DNA of 64,000 nt from Paludibacter sp. UBA6032 (GTDB taxonomy: Bacteria > Bacteroidota > Bacteroidia > Bacteroidales > Paludibacteraceae). The position numbers and the translations under genes are program-made. Positions within the stretch are counted from its first letter, which is position 1. Every line of letters starts with the position of its first letter. Positions 35,171 to 44,862 of this stretch are shown one piece after another. Below the pieces are notes generated by a model. The model was given only the letters and a program-made list of their open reading frames with translations. It ran no database searches and was not told the DNA's origin. Where the stretch lies: positions 140,889-204,888 of the forward strand of contig DIZI01000008.1 in NCBI GenBank assembly GCA_002427885.1, written 5' to 3'.

Positions 35171-36943
35171 TTAGTTATTCAAATCACCATTACAAGATTG
35201 ATCAACAGGAGCAATCTGATCGCAAGCAGTTCCCGGATAAATGGCATTACCATCAATATCAAAACGTGGCCATAGTTGATTTTGATCGACAGGGATAAAC
35301 TGAATCATATCCCACCACGACGGCTGACTATTTCCACTCAACGCATCCATTCGAAGCGTATGCCTGCCGGTATACTCAACCTTTATTGCTCCGCAATTAC
35401 TACTATTTACCACACTGATTCTGTATTTGGCATTATATTGTTTTTCGCCCTGATTCAAATTTACTTCGGGGGTTGCCTTATCATTAAAATAGGCTCCAAG
35501 ATCAAAAACATTTGGCAGCACCTGATCTATTTTTCCTTCCTGCATGAAAGTCGTTTTAAATTTAGTATTATCACCTCCACGACGCCAGCAAATCCAGACA
35601 TTATATACACCTTCTGTCAGAACCGGGGTTTTAATTTCCATCCATTGAATAACATTCGGACGTAAGGGTATTTCAAAGTAATCATAATGCACATATTGAG
35701 TCTTGGTATCGTACGCAGAAGCTACTGCATAACTAATTGTAGGATTATTTTTTCCTCCGAAATTTAACTCGGACAGTTCACCCGGTTTAAAAGTGACCCA
35801 GGATCCTCTTTTTCTGTATTCCTTGAGTTTTTTTATTTCGGGTTGATCGGTTAATTCCCAGTAAACAGCCTCAGGACCACGTTTAACAGGCTCAATGTAT
35901 CCATCCAAATCAATCATGACTCCATTGTAACAACTCATATCCGTCCATTCCGATTCTTTGTTAACTGTTACCCCTTTTTCAAATTTTGTTAAAGACTGAT
36001 ATTCATTCAAAATCAGAGAATCTTTATTCGTTTTAAATGTAATAACCTGATTTGTTGCCAACGTCAGTTCGGCACTTGTTATGGAAAGGTCGGCAACATA
36101 AGCTAAACGATTAATGCAATGGTATTGAGCATACAGTTGAATTAATTTTGCTTCATCTGTGGCGAAATCAGGTTGTGCTACTTTCATTTTTTCAATTAAG
36201 TCAGCTCGTGTGTAAATATCCTTTGTTGCAAAAGATTCGTTACTCTGTAGAATGGCGGTATACCATACTCCATCAGCAATATTATTTTTCAGGGTATCTA
36301 TCATACCCGATTCTTGCATTATGGACTTATACAATGAATAATTCTCCGGAAGTAATTCGATCATTTCTCCAACAGATTTTGGATTAGGAGTTAGCACGTA
36401 GTTTATTTTGTGAATAATTCCATTGGCTACCCGTATATTTCCCTGAAGGATATCGGCTTGCCGGTTAACACGAATAACCGGTACAGAATCAATGTTTAAA
36501 ACCGTTTTGGTAGTTAGAAATTTTCCTAACATGGTTGCTAAACTTAATCGTCCATCAACAAAATCTTCGGTTTTGATTGTATCACGAACGATATGGAATT
36601 TGATAAATTTCTCCAGTTGATCCACCGGTAAATCTTCCATCGATCCGATACCGTTCCGTTGGCAATAAACTGCGATTGCTTCATTTGTAGGGATAAAACA
36701 AGTGTTTGTGCCGTAAGCATGAAGCATTCCTCTAAATCCGGCTTTGTCGGCTATTTTCAGAAATTCCGTCATGGAAGTGTCCTTTTGCTCTATGTATTCA
36801 TCAATCATTTTTTCATCCGATGTAAGAAAAGTCTTTCCCTTCAGGTAATCATCGAACACACAAGAATTGAATAAAGCCAGAGATGAACAGAATAAGAGAA
36901 TAAATGTTATTCTGCTTCCTGAATTAAAAATTATTTTTTTCAT
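35171..36943 (-). CDS. fasciclin-domain surface lipoprotein with C-terminal binding module
   Basis: The 590-residue protein has a lipoprotein signal with Cys in LFNSCVFDDYLKG near residue 28. A FAS1 domain (about 50-190) contains TNTCFIPTNEAI and RVANGIIHKINYVL. A second degenerate FAS1-like region follows (about 195-310). A C-terminal module of about 230 residues starts at YWELTDQPEIK and contains HTLRMDALSGNSQPSWWDMIQFIPVDQ. This C-terminal module, which I believe corresponds to DUF5108, recurs without fasciclin domains in the T9SS protein at 25558-28056. It is a likely glycan-binding accessory of the SusCD complexes. It lies 12 bp after the first SusD. Confidence 0.85.
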   Translation of the reverse strand: MKKIIFNSGSRITFILLFCSSLALFNSCVFDDYLKGKTFLTSDEKMIDEYIEQKDTSMTEFLKIADKAGFRGMLHAYGTNTCFIPTNEAIAVYCQRNGIGSMEDLPVDQLEKFIKFHIVRDTIKTEDFVDGRLSLATMLGKFLTTKTVLNIDSVPVIRVNRQADILQGNIRVANGIIHKINYVLTPNPKSVGEMIELLPENYSLYKSIMQESGMIDTLKNNIADGVWYTAILQSNESFATKDIYTRADLIEKMKVAQPDFATDEAKLIQLYAQYHCINRLAYVADLSITSAELTLATNQVITFKTNKDSLILNEYQSLTKFEKGVTVNKESEWTDMSCYNGVMIDLDGYIEPVKRGPEAVYWELTDQPEIKKLKEYRKRGSWVTFKPGELSELNFGGKNNPTISYAVASAYDTKTQYVHYDYFEIPLRPNVIQWMEIKTPVLTEGVYNVWICWRRGGDNTKFKTTFMQEGKIDQVLPNVFDLGAYFNDKATPEVNLNQGEKQYNAKYRISVVNSSNCGAIKVEYTGRHTLRMDALSGNSQPSWWDMIQFIPVDQNQLWPRFDIDGNAIYPGTACDQIAPVDQSCNGDLNN

Positions 36944-36955
36944 GGCTGATAAGAT

Positions 36956-38557
36956 TTATTGTGCGTAAAAATCGTTTTGTTTTAATTCTTTATTAACTTC
37001 CAACTCTTTATAATAAATAGGCCAGTAATGGCTGTTATGCTTAGGATCTTTATATTTGGCAATCAAACTTGTTTGTTTTTCCGGTGGTGCACTGTTGATT
37101 GCTAACCGAACCAGGTATTGAATATTACTTCCATCATAATCTCCGCGCTTTGCATAACGCAACACATCAAACCACCGTTTTCCTTCATAAGCAAATTCAC
37201 GGGCACGTTCATCAAGTATGGCTCTTTCTAAATTTTTGCCATCAATGTCAAGAGCAGTGAACTTATAATCAGAAGTATTTACCGCATTACGGGCAACCCG
37301 TACCTGTTCCATTAACGAAGCAGCCTGACCGTAGGGTATTTGTGCACTCTCGTCATGAGTCTGTAAACCAATTTGATTTAATGCTTCAGCTTTCATTAAT
37401 AAAACATCAGAGTATTTATAAACAATCCAGGGTGTAGTATATTCAATTGATGAGCGTACGGCCCCGGTACGGCTTGTCCCAACATATTTCCAGACAACTC
37501 CGGCTCTATACGAACAACCTGAGCCACGAATGTCCGTTGCATCGGGAGCTGACATGTATAATGCCGGTGGAAATATTATAGCATCAACAATATCAGCTTT
37601 CGGTGCCAGTTTATTTACATCAGGTCCCAACAAAGAATAGAATGGATTGGTTTTCAAACTGGTAAAGGGTATTTCAAAAATTGATTCAATGCTGTTTCCC
37701 TTAACATACGATTCTATAAACATTTTGTCGGCATCCGACTCATTGGCTACGGTTACAGTGTCAATAATTACTCCTCCATCAGAAATCTCTACCGGTAATT
37801 TTTCGACCGGAATGAGGCTGAACTTTCCGGACCCGATTATTTCCTGACAAAGATTATTACAGGCAGCATAATTTTCCTGCCATAAATAAATATCCGCTAA
37901 TAAGGTCTTGGCAGCCCATGATGTGATACGGCTTTTATTTTCTTCTATTGTAGGATAGGAAATAGGAGCATTCATTGTAGCTATTTTCAAGTCGCGGACC
38001 AATGAGTCCAGGATTATTGCTCCAGACGTTTTGGGAATTGAGAAATTCTGATTATCGGTAACAGATGCTTGTAAAACCAACGGAACATCGCGAAAGGAAC
38101 GAACCAGATAGAAGTACATCATAGCACGAATCGTAAGGGCTTCGGCTTCATATTCTTTTAGTTGCTTTTCTGTGAATGTCCCATCAATAGCACTTACTGT
38201 GGGTGCAAATTTCAATACCGTATTGCAATTGTTGATTGTTGTATAAAGTGGGCCCCAATCTACAACTGAATTTGCTGATGAAATTTCACCGTCAAGTACC
38301 TGAGTATAGTTATAGTTTGGTTGAACACCATTTGTTAACATGTCTCCACGTAATTCTCCCCACAAAAACATTTTCTCAACGGGCCCGTCCAATAGAGAGG
38401 CATAACAACCGATAACAGCTGAATTTACCTGTTCCTTTGTTTGCCAGAATTCTTGTCTGGTAACACCATCTTCAGGCGCCAATGTTAACCAATCCGAACA
38501 GGATGTCAGGAGTGATGCTATAAAAACTGCCAATAAAAGACCAATATATTTTTTCAT
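36956..38557 (-). CDS. SusD/RagB-type glycan-binding lipoprotein (first pair)
   Basis: The 533-residue protein has a lipoprotein signal (LLTSCSDWLTLAPED, Cys about residue 20) and typical SusD features: QEFWQTKEQVNSAVIGCYASL near 40, ALTIRAMMYFYLVRSFRDVPLV near 145, KTLLADIYLWQENYAACNNLC near 215 and ERAREFAYEGKRWFDVLRYAKRGDY near 460. It is the surface ligand-binding partner of the SusC directly upstream (20-bp gap). Length and motifs are canonical. The substrate is inferred from the neighbouring pectin lyases. Confidence 0.92.
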   Translation of the reverse strand: MKKYIGLLLAVFIASLLTSCSDWLTLAPEDGVTRQEFWQTKEQVNSAVIGCYASLLDGPVEKMFLWGELRGDMLTNGVQPNYNYTQVLDGEISSANSVVDWGPLYTTINNCNTVLKFAPTVSAIDGTFTEKQLKEYEAEALTIRAMMYFYLVRSFRDVPLVLQASVTDNQNFSIPKTSGAIILDSLVRDLKIATMNAPISYPTIEENKSRITSWAAKTLLADIYLWQENYAACNNLCQEIIGSGKFSLIPVEKLPVEISDGGVIIDTVTVANESDADKMFIESYVKGNSIESIFEIPFTSLKTNPFYSLLGPDVNKLAPKADIVDAIIFPPALYMSAPDATDIRGSGCSYRAGVVWKYVGTSRTGAVRSSIEYTTPWIVYKYSDVLLMKAEALNQIGLQTHDESAQIPYGQAASLMEQVRVARNAVNTSDYKFTALDIDGKNLERAILDERAREFAYEGKRWFDVLRYAKRGDYDGSNIQYLVRLAINSAPPEKQTSLIAKYKDPKHNSHYWPIYYKELEVNKELKQNDFYAQ

Positions 38558-38577
38558 AAATCTTTAGAATTTGTTTG

Positions 38578-41500
38578 TTAAAAAGATGCTGATAAACCAA
38601 TTGAGAAATCCATAGGTCTGCCTGATCGTGAGGTATCATATCCCAAACTTGAAATACCACTTTTTAAGGTAACCTCGGGGTCCATTCCGGTATAATTTGT
38701 CCAGATATAAATGTTCTGCATGGTTGCCCATAATTTCAAATTACTCATACTTAGTTTACTGCTGAGTTTTTTGTCAAGATTATAACTTACAGTCAATGAT
38801 TTAAATCTCAGGAAAGATCCATCTTCAACGTAACGGTCAGAACCTAACCAGTTGTACCCTTTTTGCATTAATGCCCGGGGTAACAAATCTGTTGGTGCAG
38901 TCGTTTCATCTTCGTAGGCATGTCTCCACCTTCTCAATACGGATGTCGCCTGATTATTAAAACTGTACATATTTTCCATCTCCATTCGGGTCTGATTAAT
39001 TACTTTCCCACCATAACGATAGTAGAAGTAAGCCGTCAGACTCAAATCTTTCCACCGGACAGTAGGTCCGAAACCTCCGGTTAAAAGCGGGTTCATATTT
39101 CCCAGGTAGACAATATCTTGTGAATTTATATTTCCATCGTGATTAATATCCTCATATTTTGCATCTCCGGGTTGAAAATCGTATCCAACTGAAGGGTACC
39201 AGAATTTCATTCTGACTTCTTCTCTGATTCCGTTTGAATTATATGTATAAATAGGACTGCCATTTACATCCTTTGCTATGGTCTGACTTTCGTTAAGGTA
39301 AACACCTTTATACCGATAACCATAGAAAGATCCGAGCGGATTGCCCACTTTTATGCTTGTCAGATATAAACCATTAGCAGCCGTAGGCGTTGATAAAAGT
39401 GGTATATTATCCGACAAAGAAATAATTTGGTTTTCAGAACGGGCAAATGTAAAATTAAAATCGACTGAAAAATCTTTTCCTCTTACAGGAGTGGTGTTTA
39501 TACTCAGTTCCCAACCATTATTGTCCATAGTACCCACATTACTGCTGATATTACTGAATCCCGATGTATTTGAAATACCAACAGATGGGAAATAAAGGTC
39601 ATTGGTGCGTTTTTTGTACCAGTTGAAGTCAATATTCAAGCGGTTTTTAAACATAATCAGATTTCCTCCCAAATTCAGATCGGTCACTTTCTCCCACCGT
39701 AAATTGGATAGTTGAAGTCCTGTTGAATAAACCCCTTGTTGACCCAGGTAAGTCCAGTCATAGGTACCATAGGTGTTGTAGTAAAGATAATTTTTATCTA
39801 CCGGATTCCCACTCTTACCGGTTGAGGCTCTAAAACTAAAGTCATCAACAGATTTAATATTTTTCATGAAAGGTTCACCTGAGATTCTCCAACGAACCGA
39901 AGCACTCGGGAAATAACCAAATCTGTTTTGGTCATTATATTTTGAGTCACCATCGCGACGGATAGAACCGGTGAAAATATACCTGTCCATAAATTTATAT
40001 TGAATCATCGCCAGAAGCGATAAAGAACGGGCTTCAGAACTTCCTGAATTTAATCCCAGTCCTGAACCGATAATGTTCGAAGGTATTGAAGGGTCTTGTA
40101 AAAAAGTAGACGCATTCAACGAACTGGTTTCCTGGAATGATGAATTACGTGAATCGTACGAACTATATTGCAATAAGCCCATAATGTAATTATTGTCATT
40201 CAATTTTGGAGTATAAATCAGCTTATTATAGGTCTGAACTGTAAAAGATTCCTGGGAAAGATCCGAAGAACGGTTTACACTGTTTTCAGGCCATAACCTA
40301 CCTGTTGCAATTTGTGGCAGAAAACGGTTGTCTTTCGAAGTATTGATATCAAAAGCAAGATCTCCCTGAAATTTCAATACCTCAGGAATAACCCAGTATT
40401 GAATATTAAATTTAGGTAAAATCCGTTCGCTTTTTATTTTCCAATATCCTGTATTTGCCATAGCAACAGGATTATATATTCCTTTGTTATTAGAGGCACT
40501 CCAATACCCTTGTGGGGTTGATTCAGGAGAAAAATAATTCGGAGTCAGTTCACCCAAGGTATTATACTCGTAAATAGATTGATTCGGCATTTTTGTATAA
40601 GCCGTATTCAACAAGTCTGTTGTATAGTTCTTATTTTGATCACCATGCGTATAGGAGAGATTAACCTGAAATTTCAGTTTGTCTGAAACAGAATAATCTA
40701 AATTTAAAGAAGCTGTCAAACGTGAAAAACTTTGACCTATTACTGTCCCGGTTTGATCATAATAGCCAATGGACGTGCGGTACTGGGCTTTATCACCACC
40801 ACCTGATACGGATAAGGAATGATCCTGTGTAAAACCGTTTTTAATCAATGCTGCGTACCAATCGGTATTCCTGCCATAATTATAATAATAATAAGGATTA
40901 TTCGGATCATAAGTAAACTCAGGATAACTTGTCGTACTTAATGGAGTACCGGCATTTTGTGCTTCTTCAAGAATTAACGAACTATACTGATCACCTGTTA
41001 AAGTTTTGATAGGAGCTGCAGGTGTATTCAATGAACCCTTAAAGGTATAATTTACCATTGGTTTACTTATAGTTCCACGTTTCGTTTTAATCAACAATAC
41101 TCCATTACCACCACGGTTTCCATACAAAGCAGTAGCGGCAGCATCTTTTAAAACAGTAATCTCCTGAATGTCTGCCGGTGATATATTCAGTAATTGAGCA
41201 TAATTTTCAGCATCGGCTGTTGCAAAGTCAAAATCAGAACCAATGCTTGTATCATACGGAATACCATCCACTACGATTAATGGATCTGATCCGTTATTAA
41301 TTGAAGTTGTTCCCCGTATACGGATGGACATCCCTGCACCCGGTTCACCACTGTTTGCCACAATATCAACTCCGGCCATACGACCCTGCAGTGCTTCATC
41401 AATAGACGCTACCTGTAGTCCTTCCAGTTCTTTTGTGTCAATTCTACTTACCGCGTAAGACATGTCACGTTCTGCAATATTTGCAAAACCAGTATTGACC

Positions 41501-41865
41501 TGATTCCTGGCAGTAACAACTACTCCTTTCATTTCATGAGAAGCATCTTCCAAACTGACATTGATGACATCAGAACTTCCGACAGTCTTTGTGGTGGTTT
41601 TATAACTGATGTATGAATAAGTGATTGTAGTACCAATTCCGCCACTAATTTTAAGTGTGTAATTTCCATCTATATCAGTAATCACTCCATTCAGAATACG
41701 GTGATTTTTATCATATTCAGCAACTGATACACCTATTAATGGTTGTTTATCGATACTTGATATTACTTTACCATGAATAATAGTCTTTGTTTGGGCCATC
41801 ACGGAAAAAGTCATTTGCAACGACACAAAGACCAGAAAAAATATTATATAATTATTCTTTTTCAT
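38578..41865 (-). CDS. SusC/RagA-type TonB-dependent transporter (first pair)
   Basis: This 1095-residue outer-membrane transporter has a signal peptide (1-25) and a carboxypeptidase-regulatory-like domain (about 28-105, IHGKVISSIDKQPLIGVSVAEYD). A canonical TonB-box-like VVVTARNQ lies near 115. The SusC-signature plug contains LQGRMAGVDIVANSGEPGAG, GTTSINNGSDPLIVVDGIPYD and ITVLKDAAATALYGNRGGNGVLLI. A long barrel ends in FSIGLSASF. It forms the core transporter with the SusD 20 bp downstream. The upstream fasciclin gene ends 26 bp before it. Its plug is complete where that of the second SusC in the operon is reduced. Confidence 0.93.
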   Translation of the reverse strand: MKKNNYIIFFLVFVSLQMTFSVMAQTKTIIHGKVISSIDKQPLIGVSVAEYDKNHRILNGVITDIDGNYTLKISGGIGTTITYSYISYKTTTKTVGSSDVINVSLEDASHEMKGVVVTARNQVNTGFANIAERDMSYAVSRIDTKELEGLQVASIDEALQGRMAGVDIVANSGEPGAGMSIRIRGTTSINNGSDPLIVVDGIPYDTSIGSDFDFATADAENYAQLLNISPADIQEITVLKDAAATALYGNRGGNGVLLIKTKRGTISKPMVNYTFKGSLNTPAAPIKTLTGDQYSSLILEEAQNAGTPLSTTSYPEFTYDPNNPYYYYNYGRNTDWYAALIKNGFTQDHSLSVSGGGDKAQYRTSIGYYDQTGTVIGQSFSRLTASLNLDYSVSDKLKFQVNLSYTHGDQNKNYTTDLLNTAYTKMPNQSIYEYNTLGELTPNYFSPESTPQGYWSASNNKGIYNPVAMANTGYWKIKSERILPKFNIQYWVIPEVLKFQGDLAFDINTSKDNRFLPQIATGRLWPENSVNRSSDLSQESFTVQTYNKLIYTPKLNDNNYIMGLLQYSSYDSRNSSFQETSSLNASTFLQDPSIPSNIIGSGLGLNSGSSEARSLSLLAMIQYKFMDRYIFTGSIRRDGDSKYNDQNRFGYFPSASVRWRISGEPFMKNIKSVDDFSFRASTGKSGNPVDKNYLYYNTYGTYDWTYLGQQGVYSTGLQLSNLRWEKVTDLNLGGNLIMFKNRLNIDFNWYKKRTNDLYFPSVGISNTSGFSNISSNVGTMDNNGWELSINTTPVRGKDFSVDFNFTFARSENQIISLSDNIPLLSTPTAANGLYLTSIKVGNPLGSFYGYRYKGVYLNESQTIAKDVNGSPIYTYNSNGIREEVRMKFWYPSVGYDFQPGDAKYEDINHDGNINSQDIVYLGNMNPLLTGGFGPTVRWKDLSLTAYFYYRYGGKVINQTRMEMENMYSFNNQATSVLRRWRHAYEDETTAPTDLLPRALMQKGYNWLGSDRYVEDGSFLRFKSLTVSYNLDKKLSSKLSMSNLKLWATMQNIYIWTNYTGMDPEVTLKSGISSLGYDTSRSGRPMDFSIGLSASF

Positions 41866-41891
41866 ATTAATCTGTTTAATTCAATTTACAG

Positions 41892-44309
41892 TTACTGAAC
41901 CTTATTATATACAAAGTAATCGTTGATCTCGTGAAGTACGGCATTGGCACCAAAATAGTTACTGTGTTTGAGTCCACGGGTTACAATGGCCGATCTTACA
42001 TATGTTGAAAGATTTTTACCAGTACTTTGAACGTGCGTCGATACAACTAAATTTCCTGCAGCATCTTTTCTTACAGCCAGATAAGTGTTATCAACCACAT
42101 CTTTCAGTAAAGTAGGCCAAACCTCTTCCGTGATTTTTTCTTTATTTGGCATGATATAAGTTAATCCATCATCAACAAATTGCTTTCCCCTTATCATATG
42201 ATATAGAATAAAATTTGTTGCCTTTTTACGGGCAGCCGGGTCAGAATTAACTTCCGTAAGTGAAGGTAAATCACCGTTTGCAATCGCTCTGTTAATTGCC
42301 GTATTGGATGGCATAAAGATGGTCAGAACCATATCTGAAGATATACCGGCCAAATCGTTGCTTAAGTCCCCTTTTAAACATGCCCCGATATAGTTTTTGA
42401 AAATCGCGACATTTGTGTTTTCCAAACCTCCCGACATGTTTAAGAAGTAAGTATATAAGTCCTGAGGTTTATAGCCTTCCGGAGCATTTGGATACGTGTT
42501 TCTTCTGGAGTATTGAAGCATTTTGTCAATCTTGAATACCTGACCGTTTAAAAAAGTTTTAAAAGGAGTTGCAGTGACCCAATCATTTTCATCATAATTT
42601 CCAAGCATCTGAATCTTCCCATCTTTATATCGTATCATATCTCCGTACTCATTAACAGCATAAGAATAACCTCCATACGCTTTGGCAAACGAAGGATCTG
42701 TATAAAAATTGGTAATGGCACAATTTATTTCGTCGTTTTTAATCCGTTTGAAAATATGGGATCTTACCAGTCGTTGCATCCGTGTGGGTACATCGAAATT
42801 ACCAAGACTGGCTCCCGAATTGGAGTTTACAAAACCATAGGCATTAGAACCAGCAATCCACTCCCAACTAAAACCATCAGCTCTCAGCAGTTCATCTGAA
42901 GGCAATAAAACCGTGTAATTTTCCTGTGTGTATCCATTTAATTCACATTTTAGTAACTCTTCTTTTAAAGTAGTGTTAAAATACTGAGTAAATGCCGTAT
43001 TTAAAAGATTGTATGTTGGATTCAGTAAAATTTCAGAAAACACAGTTTCGAAATAACGGCTTTTAATGTAGTTATCGGAGCCGTAAAATAATCCGTTACT
43101 GGCCGGTACAATCTTTTTATAATTAGATTTATTGAAATCAGCCCCACGATTTCCTTTACCGTTTAAGAATTCACCCTGCGAGTTCATACTTCCCTTGTAG
43201 TCACCCGGCCAAACCAATTCATCAATCATTTGGGCATTAATAAAATAGGCTAAAATGTCTTTTGAAACAGAATCAATCCCTTCGGGATAATATTCTTTCA
43301 ATTTATCGTTGTAGAACTTGTCAATGGCAGCATTGTCAGGTGCAAAAAGTGTATAACCTCCCTGTTCTGCCTGGCTATCACTCGTACCAAACCTCTCACC
43401 ATTCAGGTTAACCGCTATTTCACTATAATATTTAAAATAGACTTCGTTAATATTCTTGGTTGGTAGTGCCAGCTGAAAATAGTCGGTCAACGACTTGTTG
43501 TACATATAGGTAATAAAGTAGGGAACGCCCGTAGATCCTTTTGCATTAATAAGTGCTTTAAACTTTGAATAGTCCGGGTCATTCAATATTTTTTCAAGTG
43601 TTGGAAGTGGTTCCAATACATGATCCACTTCGTGTGCCACACCATTTTCTGCCACCATATCTTTAGTCAAAATAGCAGCGCTTTGTACGTTGCTTCCAGT
43701 GTAAGTACTACCGGGTGACGGATAAAAGATGCCGTAATCTTCAGCTGCCTGAGAGGCGGAACGGGATTGTTCGAAAACCCGGCTTAAATAAAACGGCAGG
43801 TATTTGTAATTGATAGATCCGGAAAATAGAGAAGGCAAATCGTAAACCCAAACCGTATTTCCCAAATAGGTTTCCTGATGTACAGTTTCGTAATAGGCTG
43901 TTTTCTTTTTTATACTGGTAAGTGAATCCCAACCCCCACTTAATACATCGGTTAGATGGTCAAATGAATAATTGTTATATACGATGGAGTAAGCAACAAT
44001 CGCGTTGACTGTAGAGTCAGGAATGTCATCAACTGTAGCAAAGTTTTTTGATAGGAGGTAGCTTTTGAATGCATCGTCATTCGGTGCAAAAACAGTATAC
44101 AAGCCACTTGATTTAAGAGCGGATGCATAAAGTGTCCGATCAACGCATTTTAAGTAGGAGGAAAACCTTGCTTGTTTTTGTAAAACTTCGTAAATAGGGG
44201 GTTCTAACCAACCCGGACGTTTGAAATAATCTTCCTTTTCGTTTGTGCAACGGACAAGTGTGAGAATTGCAAACAACAAGAGGATAGGAATTTTAATGAA
44301 ATTTCTCAT
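41892..44309 (-). CDS. four-fasciclin-domain surface lipoprotein, first gene of the operon
   Basis: The 805-residue protein has a lipoprotein signal (ILTLVRCTNEKEDYF, Cys about residue 21) followed by four FAS1 domains. They start near residues 45 (GLYTVFAPNDDAF), 245 (GGYTLFAPDNAAID), 430 (ENYTVLLPSDELL) and 620 (VLTIFMPSNTAIN). Each is paired with a late strand such as NGVAHEVDHVLEPL. It is probably an elongated surface binding protein that assists the SusCD complexes. Being the first gene of the operon, 72 bp downstream of a strong consensus promoter, it is likely the most strongly expressed. It ends 26 bp before SusC. Confidence 0.88.
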   Translation of the reverse strand: MRNFIKIPILLLFAILTLVRCTNEKEDYFKRPGWLEPPIYEVLQKQARFSSYLKCVDRTLYASALKSSGLYTVFAPNDDAFKSYLLSKNFATVDDIPDSTVNAIVAYSIVYNNYSFDHLTDVLSGGWDSLTSIKKKTAYYETVHQETYLGNTVWVYDLPSLFSGSINYKYLPFYLSRVFEQSRSASQAAEDYGIFYPSPGSTYTGSNVQSAAILTKDMVAENGVAHEVDHVLEPLPTLEKILNDPDYSKFKALINAKGSTGVPYFITYMYNKSLTDYFQLALPTKNINEVYFKYYSEIAVNLNGERFGTSDSQAEQGGYTLFAPDNAAIDKFYNDKLKEYYPEGIDSVSKDILAYFINAQMIDELVWPGDYKGSMNSQGEFLNGKGNRGADFNKSNYKKIVPASNGLFYGSDNYIKSRYFETVFSEILLNPTYNLLNTAFTQYFNTTLKEELLKCELNGYTQENYTVLLPSDELLRADGFSWEWIAGSNAYGFVNSNSGASLGNFDVPTRMQRLVRSHIFKRIKNDEINCAITNFYTDPSFAKAYGGYSYAVNEYGDMIRYKDGKIQMLGNYDENDWVTATPFKTFLNGQVFKIDKMLQYSRRNTYPNAPEGYKPQDLYTYFLNMSGGLENTNVAIFKNYIGACLKGDLSNDLAGISSDMVLTIFMPSNTAINRAIANGDLPSLTEVNSDPAARKKATNFILYHMIRGKQFVDDGLTYIMPNKEKITEEVWPTLLKDVVDNTYLAVRKDAAGNLVVSTHVQSTGKNLSTYVRSAIVTRGLKHSNYFGANAVLHEINDYFVYNKVQ

Positions 44310-44380
44310 GAAGCGTATTAATTTAAAGTAATTAATTTGACTCTCGGGCCGAGTGTGATTTCAGCCAATTAACTTATGTG

Positions 44381-44410
44381 CAAAAATACAGTATTTAGGA
44401 TATTGAACAA
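44381..44410 (-). promoter_or_regulatory. main promoter of the SusCD/fasciclin operon
   Basis: On the minus strand: TTG (complement of 44408-44410), a 19-bp spacer and TATTTTTG (complement of 44381-44388), an exact Bacteroidota promoter match. Start of transcription is expected near 44375. Confidence 0.7.
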
Positions 44411-44705
44411 CTGTTTTATTGTACAAGTGCATAGAAATTTATACAAATCTTTAAGTTTTATAGTTTGAATTATCATTTATTGAATTCAAATTTATCGATT
44501 GTATAATTCCGGTTTTAAAAAGTGATAGCTTCGTTATTTTGCGGTTTAATATATTTAATATCAAACAGATAAATTTCACCTTCCGTATACTGAAAGGCTG
44601 AAACTTCGGCAGCAATTTAGTTCAGTCAATAGTCGTTTCTACAGAATTTTTCCGTAAAATTCCAGATTCTAAATTAAAAATGTATTTATATCCTGAACCG
44701 TCTGC

Positions 44706-44735
44706 TTGCTCCAAATCTTAGATTTTGTAACTTTG
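44706..44735 (+). promoter_or_regulatory. promoter of the plus-strand enzyme arm
   Basis: TTG at 44706-44708, a 19-bp spacer and TAACTTTG at 44728-44735. It leaves a leader of about 120 nt before the GH95-GH43 start. About 295 bp separate it from the divergent promoter, enough room for shared operators. Confidence 0.7.
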
Positions 44736-44862
44736 CAATATAGAATCCTATTACAATTACTTCTCAAAGATAGTTTGATTGCTGATTTTTCCATTGAGAT
44801 TTTACTTAAATAATTACATTCTTTTATTTTTCACAGACTTACCTTAAATAAAAATATTGAAA

